A stretch of DNA of 64,000 nucleotides from positions 186,001-250,000 of the forward strand of contig JACONQ010000003.1 in assembly GCA_014281115.1 (NCBI GenBank). The letters run 5' to 3'. The position numbers and the translations under genes were made by a program. Positions 33,189 to 43,535 of the stretch are shown here, in pieces (within the stretch, counting starts at the first letter, position 1; each line of letters opens with the position of its first letter). The notes below the pieces were generated by a model. It made no database searches and had not been told where the DNA came from. It saw nothing but the letters and a program-made list of their open reading frames with translations. Origin of the DNA: Laburnicola sp. R22_1 (taxonomy: Eukaryota; Ascomycota; Dothideomycetes; Pleosporales; Didymosphaeriaceae).

Positions 33189-33929
33189 GGGAGACGGGGG
33201 GCGCGGGAAGGGGGGTTGATGGTGGCGGAGGAATGTTCGAGGCTGCGAGCTTGGATGGGCCTTTTGGGGCTTGGCCATCTGGCTGGCGTGCACTACGATT
33301 TCAGAATGGAAGATGGACACGAAGGCACTATCTACAGCCTGTCTGCGATAATTCCTTACCTACTAGCTAGACTTGCTCCACTTGATATCATTTCTAAAAC
33401 TGTACAAATGTCTGCATTCTTATCAAAGCTTCCCCCCGCGGCACACTCTTCCTTTCCATAGAATTCTATATCAGATACACGAGCCTTGTCCGACTTGTAG
33501 ACTACATGCAAAGCATATATATTTATAAACATGTCCAAACACAAAAGTTGCTATAGCTGTGTAGCTGTGTACTTTGGTTATATATAAGCGTGGTACGGCT
33601 GTAGAGGTAGTATTGTTGGTTGCTATGGTTGTGAGGTAGGTGTATGGTAAGCAAGGAGAGAGACGAGCGGAATGGGATGGGATGGCCCATGGGTTGGCGT
33701 AAGGTAGTTTACTATATCGAGTTTGACTGAGGAGGGTGATATTCAGGTGCTCTACATATAAATAGATCGTAATTCTATACTAGTTGAAGAGATTGGGATA
33801 TAGATACGCGGGGATCTCTAGTAGTGGCTATTTAGGGTTCCGCTCTGGGAGCTTGAGAGGGCGATTCTACATGTGTCTGGCTATTCGATTGAATGAGGGA
33901 CCTGGTTTGGAAAATTTTCTACTTCGTGG

Positions 33930-33954
33930 ATAGAGTAGAGTAGAGTAGAGTAGA
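33930..33954 (+). repeat. Pentanucleotide microsatellite (TAGAG)n
   Basis: About five copies of a TAGAG unit in direct succession. Confidence 0.7.
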
Positions 33955-34365
33955 TGTGGGACAGGCGCCGCGAGACTTTGTCAAGGTATGATAGACGGTG
34001 GGTTCACTGAAGTTCGAACGAGGGACTGTTCGACTTGGTTCTGTCATTATGCAATTCCCATGTTATCAGCATATTTTGGGTGCTTGCATGTTTGGATTTT
34101 CTAAGAAGGTAAGGAATCCCGGGCAAGTGCGAGAACACTTTATTTGAAAGCGTACTAATAGCACAAGGAAGGAGATTTGGTAGGCAACACAGAAGTCAAA
34201 GTCAGGCTGGGCTGCCTCACTTATTGCAAAGAATTACGTCACAGAGACGGCGGGGTCGTCACGGACGTCGTTGACGTCGAAGACTTTCACCTTTCACTAC
34301 GCTTTCACTTGACACCCGCCCTCACCCGCTTTCCCTTTTTGACCTCGCTTAGTAAGTACCTAACA

Positions 34366-34372
34366 TATAAAA
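34366..34372 (+). promoter_or_regulatory. TATA box of LRLPPE-family gene 4
   Basis: TATAAAA lies 89 bp before the ATG at 34455. Confidence 0.5.
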
Positions 34373-34454
34373 CAGCTGCTGCCCACCTCGAACCCCGCAC
34401 CCACTACCATCAACCACTCAACCGCTCGTCCGCCAGCCAGCGAAACCGGACACC

Positions 34455-35326
34455 ATGGCACCGCGCGCTCCAGACCCCGGACCTTCCAAGACAACGGCGA
34501 AGACGACGAACGATGGAGTGAAGAAGCAAAAGAAGAAAGATGACAAAGTGCGCAAGATCGACAATGGCCTGCTCGACGTGGAGAATACGGGTGGAAAAGA
34601 CCCGCAGCTGTACGTATCGAGTGATCTTACCTTCTGTAAATTCTACCAACCTTTGCTGACAACGGTAGCATCGCGGCCGATGGCACACCGCCGCTTCTGC
34701 GCCTGCCGGGTGAGATTAGGAACAAGATTTGGAGTCTCGTGTTGGGCGGCAATACCTTGAACATGTTCGCAGTCAAAAGCGCTCGCATGCATGGCTTGTT
34801 GGACGCCCATGTCAAGGTCATCAAAGAGCAGCGCAACCAATTTGGCCTGGTCCAGGTCTGTCGACAAGTACGCACGGAGACTGCGATACTACCTTATCAA
34901 CTCAACACCTTCCGATTCGACCATGAAGACAGTTGGGTGTTCTTCGACCAGATCCTCCCGGTTCAAGCTGCGGCTATCAGGAACATCCGCCTGGTTTCCA
35001 GCAACGGACGTTATTTTGCACAAGATTCTCGCGGCATGTTCGATTTTGCAGAGCCTTTGTTGAAATGGTGGGGAGGGGTGAGGCAGGATGCGGTCGACCT
35101 CCAAGCTCTCGCGAGCATTACCGTCGAGGTTCTATACTTTAAGGCGGATAATAGCCTGGATTCCGACAAGCAATACCTCACCGATACGCTCATCAAGCGG
35201 TGCCCTAATGTACCGGACAATGTGCAAGTCAACTTTGAGCTGGCTTCACTACGCGCCAATTTCATTGAACTTGTCAGCATGTTCACAGGTCCGATGACGC
35301 ATATCAGCCGACGGGCGTACATGTAG
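34455..35326 (+). CDS. LRLPPE-family protein 4
   Basis: Exons 34455-34609 and 34669-35326 encode 270 aa; the phase-2 intron is GTACGT...CGGTAG. The Lys-rich leader (DGVKKQKKKDDKVRK) is followed by IDNGLLDVENTGGKDPQL. After the intron come PPLLRLPGEIRNKIWSLVLGG and, about 55 residues on, FGLVQVCRQVRTETAILPYQ with LNTFRFD. The layout matches the genes at 30841 and 32377, so the three arose by duplication and now lie in one direction over 4.5 kb. Function is unknown. Unlike gene 3, the codon skew does not flip strongly. Confidence 0.75.
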
Positions 35327-36478
35327 CATCTCCAAGGGACATTACCCCCAGCCGTTCAGTCACAGCATCAATGTCATCCGATCAAGCATCCTCTTTAGAA
35401 TATTCCCTGCCGATGACTTCCTCCGAAAATCGGCCTTGTGCCCGCCAACTTCGACTTCGACTTCCCATTCTCCCAATTTCGGAGCTCAGCGGAAGTGTCT
35501 GATAACGAGATCTTAGTCCGCACACGGACGAGAACTTTCTACATCTGAAACTGTGGCTTGGGTAATGGCATGGATATGTCGCTCTCCCATAGAAAACAAA
35601 CACAATGGTTCACAGAACCTCTCCCTTGCCACCAGAAATAAACAAGTGACACATTTGCGCAAAATCACATCTTACAACAGCGCGTCATAATAATACACAT
35701 ACCTCTAATCTCCCCACTTAGCATCCTTATCAACACAAGGCAGTTAGTACCACACCACATATCGCATCTTCTACCATACCTTGCTTTTAACACTCCAACA
35801 CACTAGCAGGACGCCTCTGTCCTACACCCTACACATATACTTACTTATCTCCTAAATAAACCATCTTACTAGTAGATGCTAGGCAGACAAACCCACACAT
35901 ATATCTATCCACCCCAACCTCCTCACCAGCTCAACCCCCCAACCTAGCCTATTGTAGCCTGTCCCATCCTAGCCCAACCCAGCCCCGTCTACCCTAATAT
36001 ACAAAACATCAGCACCTCTCTCTTCCTTCCTTCCTTCCTTCCCTCCTCCCTCCTTTCCCAAACACAACCACGCACCTCAACACATCACTTCCATTTCCAC
36101 CTCCCCACCTCCCCACCCACCTTTCCCATCCCTTCACACCCAATCCAATCCAACCCAACCCCTTACAAATCACACCCCTCAACCGCACACCCAAGGCAAG
36201 CAAGCTCCAACAACTAAAATACAAAAAATACAAGGACACGTGGAATTGGGTCCAACCACACCGCACGCAGGCAGCAGGGAACCAAAGCATACATACATCC
36301 CCACCAATACCCACCAACCACCAACCACTACTAAACAGCAGCGACACACACATTCCATTCGCGCAACCCCGCCCCCGCACCGCATCCTACAACCACACTC
36401 ACAATCACCCAGCGAAAGAAAAACAGCTAGCAAGAAACAAAAAGTAGACGTTGGACGGTCTCACTCGTATGTGTGTGG

Positions 36479-36499
36479 CTCGTCTCGTCTCGTCTCGTT
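36479..36499 (+). repeat. CGTCT-type pentanucleotide run
   Basis: Three to four near-perfect copies of CTCGT. Confidence 0.6.
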
Positions 36500-36513
36500 T
36501 CGTGACAACAATC

Positions 36514-36560
36514 GATACATACATACATACATACATACATACATACATACATACATACAT
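36514..36560 (+). repeat. Tetranucleotide microsatellite (ATAC)n
   Basis: About eleven to twelve uninterrupted copies of ATAC, directly downstream of the VPS8 coding region. Confidence 0.9.
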
Positions 36561-36635
36561 AGATGGATATACCTCTGAAGAAATCATAATACAGAAAATA
36601 GGCAAGAAGAGTAACTCGCACTACACTACCCTACA

Positions 36636-36914
36636 CTAAACCACACTACTTTCCACACAAAGCGGACACACCAACCTCCCCAACGCACCCGCTCTCCTAG
36701 CCTCCTCTGCATAACCACCTAACCCGTCTCCACCCTCATCCCCATCTTGATTCCCGCTCGCCCCCTCCAAACACCCCCTATGCCACATATGCCTACACGC
36801 AAAAACGACCAACGCCCCCACTCCCCGCCCCACCCCCATCACCAACACCATCCCCCTCAACCCTCCTCCCCTTCCCCTTGCCCATACCCATTCCCCCTCC
36901 CTCCCCACCCTCTA
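36636..36914 (-). pseudogene. Detached RING-finger second half of VPS8
   Basis: A minus-strand frame carries VVFACRHMWHRGCLE and LVCPLCVESSVV, the last Cys/His pairs of the C-terminal RING of Vps8. It is cut off from the main VPS8 frame by an in-frame TAG at 36912-36914 and a one-base shift near 37003-37008. The region is almost all G on the coding strand. Confidence 0.6.
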
Positions 36915-39900
36915 CCCTCCTCCTCCCCCTCTCCCTCCCCTCCACCCCCTAACCCAAGCCTCCCACACCTCCCCGCCAGCCCCCGGCCCCCAAACCCTCC
37001 CCCTACACCCTCACACACCTGCCCCCTCGGCCGCCACCCCCTCATCCTCAACGCATTAATCTCCCTCACATGCTCAAAGCTCTCCTTATCCAGGAAGCGA
37101 TTCGCAAGACTGAGAATCGTCTCTTCAAACGTGTACGCGGCGAAGATGTCGGCGAGGACGGAGCGCAGGTGCGAGAGCGAGGGGGAGGTTGTGCTTGCGC
37201 GGGTGAGGAAGGTGCGGAGGATGCGGAGGAAGGAGGGGTTGGTTTGGGGGTGCGAGTGGCGGGTGCGGAGGGGGGGCCGGGTGCGTTGTGTTGATGTTGA
37301 TGCTGCTGTTGCTGCTGGTGGCTGTGGTTGTTTGGGTGGGACGGTGGTCGAGGCTAGGAGGGCGGAGAAGGTTTGTTGGACCGAGGAGCGGAGGGTGGTT
37401 GTTATTTTGGCGGTGTCGATGGGCTCGGGTTGTAAGGATGAGACGCTGGCTTGGAGGTTGGATGTAGCCGCCGAAACGTTCTTGATCAGGCTTACGACCG
37501 AGTCGACGAGCTCGAGCCAGAGGAGCTCGTCGAGCGCGAGGTCTTCTTCGCGCACTTCGCCGTAGACGGATTTCCGCCTGTCGACGAGGCTGCTGGGTGA
37601 TCGCTCCATGGATCGCGTTTGCCCCTGGCATAGCCATATGCCCACTTTCACGTACTTTTGGATGTCTTCAAGTAAGTCGTGTACAGCTTCTTCAGTGTTG
37701 GCGACGTCGGGCGTCTCCACAGCTGCGCTAATCAGACCAGTCAGAGCAGTTTGCAAGGTACCGAGATGCCTCACTAGGCGATCCATGGCCTCTTTTACGA
37801 GACCGTCACGGGCCATGAGTACGACGGCTGCGTCAACGACGCCGCTCTTCTCGAGCGCAGGCAGAACTGGGTCAAGCTTCAAGTCTCCGGACTTGAGAAG
37901 ACTCACAAAGTCCGCGACCCGGGTGCTGTTGAACTTGCACATCAGCTGCACATAGCGCTCGATGAATCCAGACGGCATGTCTTCGCTAATAGTTCGCAAC
38001 TCGCCGGCCACCGGTTTTTCCGGCTCGATGAGGGCTTTGAGGTACTGGTACTGTGTGTCTGACTCATCCTCAAGAGTATCAAGCACGGACTTTAGTAAAT
38101 CTGGCGCGTACTGCTTCAACGTTTGTGCAGCATGTGCTGGATCAACCGCAACGAAGTCTTTGGCTCGAGACACGATGACCGATTTGACCTCGCTGACTTG
38201 TTTCTTTGTAAGTCCCTTACCCGGCCGCAAACAGTCGCCGACGCAATCAAAGATAGCTTCGCTGTCCTCGGTGTCATTTAGATAAGTGTCGAGCAGCTTC
38301 GCATATTGCTGTGAGCCACGATAGACCGTCTTCAATACACGGTGGAAATCCGCCTTTTCGAAAAGCGGAACAAGACTCTGGAGGTTTGGTGGATGGTAGA
38401 TAGAGAGTAAATATTCAACCGAGAGCTGGCAGTCCTCTTTGATGATATCCGTGGGGTAGCTACAGAGTCCGATAAGAATCTGGTGTAAAGTAGTACCGGG
38501 CAGCATTATGTGCTGCGGGTATTTCGGCAGGTTTCGAGCGATGAACATGTAAAAGTAAAGAATATCCTCGGGGTCGAAATTCTCTATCGTCATGATGCCC
38601 AGAAGAATGTTGATGATGTATTGTCGTGTCGGGGTGAGGGCAGAGCCGTGCTTCGTGCCATTGGCTTGGGTTCCATTGACAGCATCTTGCTCGCCATTTA
38701 GAAAACTATCCTCAAACGCCTCGTTGAGCATGCTCATGAAGCTGGAGACATCTAATTCCAGGACCAAACGTAAATAAGGAAAGGGAGGTTCCGGTCCCTT
38801 GTCTGTGCGCGTAAGAACAACATTTCCCGAGCCTGGAGGCCATGCAAGGTTCTTTCCGGAGAAGAGAAACCTGTACATGTCCTTCTTCGCGCTGTACGCT
38901 TGCTCATCATCGAGGAAGCCCCCACCAGGATAGATACGGCCAGTAAAGGTGTATGCTAGATATGGAAAGATCTTCATCGCTGAGCTCATGTAGACGTTTT
39001 CGTTCTCGCCCATGTCGAAGTCTATGACCTTGATGAGCGAAAGGATATCTACGAGTGGAGTGATAAAGTCGCCAATGGCTTGCGTCCAAACATGGATGAG
39101 CGCATCGTAGAGGTTGTATTGCTGACACAAAGTAGTGACTTGATTGATGTCGATGGTATCCGTGCTGAGCCGACAGATCATCTCTTCAAGTTCAGCTGCC
39201 CGACCAGCTGACGCATAGAATGTTATCAGGCCTTTCAGTACATTCGGCGGTACAGCCGTGATCTTTTCGTCCAAGATGTACGGCTCTAGCGTCTCGAAGA
39301 AGACCTGCTCCAATGAAGCTTCCTCAAAAGAGTCGTACACGTCTTCAAACAGAAAGTCCTGCTCATCCATGCTTAGCAGACCAGTGAAGCAGACTTCGGC
39401 AAGATCCTTGACTCGCTTCCCATGAATTTCATCATCATGGTCCTCTCGAGAGAAGGTATATTTGAGCGATGCCGAGATCATCTCTAGTAGCTTTCCCTGA
39501 ACAAGATCGTGCCGTGCCTTGTCGTCGGCCGGTAATCCCACGGTCAACTTGTCCGCATCGCCGACGTAATAAGACGTCGCAAGGCCAATGGCAGTAATGA
39601 AATCGCCGTCTTCCATAAGTGCCATTAGTCTATCGGCCCAATTGGACAAAGTTCCGATAGAAACGTCGTTGACGCCCAGCAGGAACAGCCGCCCTTTGTA
39701 AGCTCGAAAGCTCATGTAGAACGCATCAGCCACGACTCCGTGTAACGACGTATCTGACTCGTCCAGTTGTTCTATTACAGGACGAAGCTGGCGCGAGAAG
39801 AGATCCGAGTGGTAAATGTGCTTTTGCAGCAAGTCAAACGAGTCAGTCGGCCGGAGGGTGTTGTCTTCCAGAATGATGAGGCGTTGGCTAATGGTGAGTA

Positions 39901-41546
39901 CACCGAGCACGGATCTGCTAAGCCACTGCACAGCGACGATGGCTTCTCCGCTCCTCCACCTACTGCGTGGTCTGAAGGCGAGTTCGACCGGCTTCTCTCT
40001 TTCACCGGGAGCAGCTACGACGCAGTCCACCTCCAGAACCGTCAAGATGTTGGACCAGCAATATACAAGCTTAGTCTTTGAAATAGCCTTGTCCTGGTCG
40101 CTCGAAGGACTTTTCAGCTTCACTGCGGGGAACCACGCTAGGCATCCGCTCAATGCACTATGGGGCTCAATCTCTTTAGGCCTGGATGCCTTGTGCTGGG
40201 TTTGGGCTATTGGTGTTGTCGACACTATCACCAACAGATACGGAGTCAACAAAGCTGTGAGCCCCATGGTATCTGTCGGCTGCTCCACGTTTCCGAGTGG
40301 AAGGGGGGCAAAAGCGAGTACAGAGCTCGGCTTCCGGGGTCCTTCAGAAGACTTGTCCGATAGCGGATACCGCCCAAGGATTCGAGTAATCTTCACGGAT
40401 CTTGCAATCGCGCCCAGGCCTCGAGTTGCGAGATGCGCAAAGGCCATGCCACCGTCGTCTGCAGAGACAAGTGCAGTATGCCGAGTTCCCAGAAATCCAA
40501 TGTGGAGAATCACAACGCCTGAGATGTGACCATCGGACTTGCGGTCGTCTAGAGCTCTGCGGTCCAATGGAGGTATGTGTAGAAACGGTTTAGCCGGCCT
40601 CGCCAGCTCCCAGGTGAAGATATGTCCAGTCGCATGGCCTCCAGCAACCGTAGAGTGGTCGGCCGATATGGCCAACGCTGTTACTGGGCCGCATTCGATA
40701 GCTGTGACGATTATTAGCCTGGGTGTCTCGACTCCATTTGCAGCGTATACCTTTCGTGCCGGGCCCTATGATAGACTTCAAGACTTGCTGGTAGTCGAAG
40801 ACCAGGACGAAGCCCTTGGAGGTTCCGACAACAAGGGAAGCCGCGACTGCCAAACAGGTGGGGCGACCAAAGTTGCGCTTTCCTACATCGGAGAATACCT
40901 GCCCGGTGATCTTCTTCAGCTTGGTCCACCGCACAACCTCCCACGGCGCTTGTTGCGCATCTGCCTCGTCGGGCTGTTGCCGGAAGAACCAATTGCTTGA
41001 TATCGACGATTGCCGTGAGTGCGACGATGGGAATGCTGGGCCTGATAAGACACGCGGGGAACCCAATGGCGAGGGCGAGAGACGCGCAGAGAAGCGCCGC
41101 TCAAAAGGCTGCAGGGAGGCCGGACGATGGGCACGCAGGGAGCTGTGCGACACAGGGACGCTGCTGCCCGGCGAGGAGAGCATGGAGCCTTGGATCGACG
41201 GGGTATCATCGGGCGTGGATGTCGACTCGGGGCTCTTCGGACGCTGCGTGGCAAGCCGTATGGGGAGCTCGGAGGCAGAATCGTCCTCTTCCTGCTCTGC
41301 CCCGCTCCTTCTACGCGTAGCAAAGGTCATGCCATTCGCCCCGCTTCCGATGGATGCGAGCTCCTCCCTATCCTCTTCCTCGTCGTGTGCCGCACTGGAA
41401 TCGTCTTCGGCCAATCCGTCTACCCGCAGCGGCGAGGCCACCTCTATCTCGTCCTCGCTGCCATGGTGAGCGCTCGCCGTGCTCTCTCCCGAATCTGAGC
41501 TCATGAGGCTCGTAGACCGCGGCGCATCGCTCCAGCGCGCATACAA
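36857..41546 (-). CDS. VPS8: Vps8, CORVET tethering complex subunit
   Basis: Exon 1 is 41546-40751 and exon 2 is 40701-36857; the 49-nt intron joins as GCT. The product is 1546 aa as read. Vps8 is the endosome-specific subunit of CORVET, binds Rab5/Vps21 and tethers early endosomes. The N-terminal 190 or so residues are Ser/acidic-rich and disordered. A WD40-like beta-propeller follows (GRPTCLAVAASLVVGTSKGFVLVFD, then SADHSTVAGGHATGHIFTWE). The alpha-solenoid with the Vps8 domain (YKGRLFLLGVNDVSIGTLSNWADRL) and CHC/VPS-type repeats occupies the rest. The RING first half (MRGWRPRGQVCEG) is reached, but then the frame slips into a Gly-rich tail and stops at 36857. Its promoter is shared with the divergent gene at 41953. 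Confidence 0.88.
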
Positions 41547-41952
41547 TGGGAAATCGAGGCCGGGTCAATGCTGTATATTCCACCTCTTTCACAACATGCC
41601 TGTCTCACGCGTCGATTGAAAAGATAGGCGAGGCGGTGGTGGTCGGCGATAGAGAGCGGGTGCCTAACGTTTGCCGGTTCTCGCACGCGGTCGCTGTGGT
41701 GCTGCAGGTGGGCGATGGAAAAGGTTTCCGAGGGACAGTTGGTCGCAATGCCGGCAAGTTCCGGGAAGCGTTCCAGGCAGTGTCTATAGGTTTGCACGGT
41801 GGTGGAGCAGTCGTCGAGCTCCCATGGACGCGCGCCCGCAGGCGTTCGTCGTTCGCGCCTGCCGAGGCGTAAGCGTCAAAGCTCCCAACCTCTCTTCCTC
41901 GAGCTTTCCACCCCTTCTCTCACCACAACACCCCAACCCAATACACGCCAAA

Positions 41953-42885
41953 ATGCCCATCGGACCCTCATTGCCGCCACATCTCGCCAAACGCAGCCGT
42001 GACGAGGACGACGGCTCTTCCAGCCCAGAGTCGGGCGACAAGCGGCGCCGAGTGCTCGGTCCAGCTCCCCCTCCAGCTCAACCCTCGCCTCGACGCGCCG
42101 TTGGGCCTTCGCTACCGCCTCAGTCGCAGTCGCGGTCAAGCAGCGAGGACAGCGACGTTGGGCCTGCGCCCCCGCCAGCTTCGAAGCCAGCACGCGTCCT
42201 CGGACCGGCACCTCCGCCCGCCCCGCTCGACGAGCGGCCGCCGAACCCCCCCTCGGACGACTCTGACAGCAGCGACGACGACTTTGGTCCTGCTCCGCCA
42301 CCCCCAGATGCTCCCTACTCCTCATATGAGAACGATAGGCCGGCGCGCCCGGCTGTCTCAGCCTTCGACACTGACCCGCAGTACACGGAAGGGCCCAAGA
42401 AGGTGGAGCGTGATTCCTGGATGACGATGCCACCCACCCAAGACGACCTAGCACGCATGGACCCAACCAAGATACGGGCGCGCAAGTTCAACACAGGCAA
42501 GGGTGCAGCAAGTGGCGGGGGAGGCGGCGTGGGCATATGGACCGAAACGCCCGAGCAGAAGCTCAAGCGGTTGCAGGACGAGGCTATGGGAATCGCCCCG
42601 CATTCAAATACTTCGTCGTCGAAGAAAGAGTCACGCAGGATCAGGGAAGAGGAGGAGAAGGCCCGCAAGCTGCGAGACAAGATCGATGAAGCGCGCGGCA
42701 AGAGTCTGATGGAGCAACAACAGGATAAGGATGCCAAGGAGAAAGAAGACGATCCCAGTAAGCGTGTCTTCGACTATGAGAAGGATATGTCATTGGGTGG
42801 CAAGGTATCGCACAAGCAGAAGCGGGAAATGCTGAGCAAGGCAAAGGGATTTGGCGATCGATTTTCAAGCGGCAGTTATCTATGA
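41953..42885 (+). CDS. GPALPP-motif / DUF3752 protein
   Basis: A single exon encodes 310 aa. The N-terminal half repeats GPxxPP motifs (IGPSLPPHL, LGPAPPPAQ, VGPSLPPQS, VGPAPPPAS, LGPAPPPAP, FGPAPPPPD), separated by Ser/Asp-rich acidic spacers. The C-terminal half is the DUF3752 region: RDSWMTMPPTQDDLARMDPT, ARKFNTGKG, IWTETPEQKLKRLQDE, a charged helix (ESRRIREEEEKARKLRDKIDEARG) and FDYEKDMSLGGKVSHKQKR near the end. Vertebrate GPALPP1 is nuclear and poorly understood; fungal members are annotated only by domain. The start is the first ATG that begins the GPxLPP array. It is divergent from VPS8, with starts 406 bp apart. Confidence 0.88.
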   Translation: MPIGPSLPPHLAKRSRDEDDGSSSPESGDKRRRVLGPAPPPAQPSPRRAVGPSLPPQSQSRSSSEDSDVGPAPPPASKPARVLGPAPPPAPLDERPPNPPSDDSDSSDDDFGPAPPPPDAPYSSYENDRPARPAVSAFDTDPQYTEGPKKVERDSWMTMPPTQDDLARMDPTKIRARKFNTGKGAASGGGGGVGIWTETPEQKLKRLQDEAMGIAPHSNTSSSKKESRRIREEEEKARKLRDKIDEARGKSLMEQQQDKDAKEKEDDPSKRVFDYEKDMSLGGKVSHKQKREMLSKAKGFGDRFSSGSYL

Positions 42886-43535
42886 GCGATCGCATCATCT
42901 GCATCCAGTTGCAAAGCGGAATATATCGCGGAACACTCCACGTATTTTGTTCTGGCGGCAACGCCTCATCGGCGGTTATGCCGGTCACGCGCTTGACGTT
43001 TCGAGCCAGTATCACTTGTGCTTGGCCTTCTTCCCCATGCCACCGTTCAGGTCGAAATGAAGCGTAACCGCGTGCATGATCGGCACGGCCTTTTTAACTT
43101 GCACACCTTTCCCTTCGCACCATTAACAGCAGCTTCCACGATCTTCTTTGTGCGAGCCCTCTCCCGTTCCATCGACCAATTGATACAGCCATCCCAAAGC
43201 GCAGCGAACTTCAAGCCTGGAAGATCCACACGAAATTCAATATCCCCTAGTGTCGACACCCCATCCACCCCACCCAACCAATTCAAGATACTATTATACC
43301 TCCTCTACCACCGCCTGACGTATATGCTCCCAACTATCATGTATAACAATACACACATACCACCCGCCTAGCTCAACACAGCGCGGTGGACCAATGCACC
43401 GCCTCTTTCTGGTCTCTGGGTTAGATAGATCAGGAAGAGAATCGTCGCAGACGTTTCGGTACACGGTAGTTGCACCAAGTTTGCACTGCTTTTCATTGTC
43501 CAGAGAAAATGACCATTGGTAATGCGGTGGGAGGA
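42886..43535. other. Intergenic region between convergent genes
   Basis: About 650 bp between converging genes. No feature is recognised. Confidence 0.5.

Larger units (their letters stand above)
33189..34454. other. Intergenic region
   Basis: About 1.27 kb. It contains a short AGAGT pentamer run at 33930-33954 and a TATA box for the next gene at 34366-34372. No gene is supported. Confidence 0.5.
35327..36635. other. Intergenic C-rich / microsatellite region
   Basis: About 1.3 kb without a gene. From about 35690 the top strand becomes C-rich and nearly free of G, ending in microsatellites at 36479-36499 and 36514-36560. It is the far end of the G-rich 3' flank of VPS8 on the minus strand. 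Confidence 0.5.

Noticed and set aside
36857..37080. Gly-rich tail as a genuine VPS8 C-terminus
   Set aside because: Another frame of the same DNA contains RING-like VWGPG and the CRHMW/CPLC ligands, so the Gly-rich reading is more likely a slipped frame.
41501..41797. 98-aa minus-strand ORF upstream of VPS8
   Set aside because: It ends inside the first VPS8 codons in another frame and lies in the shared promoter; no domain is recognised.
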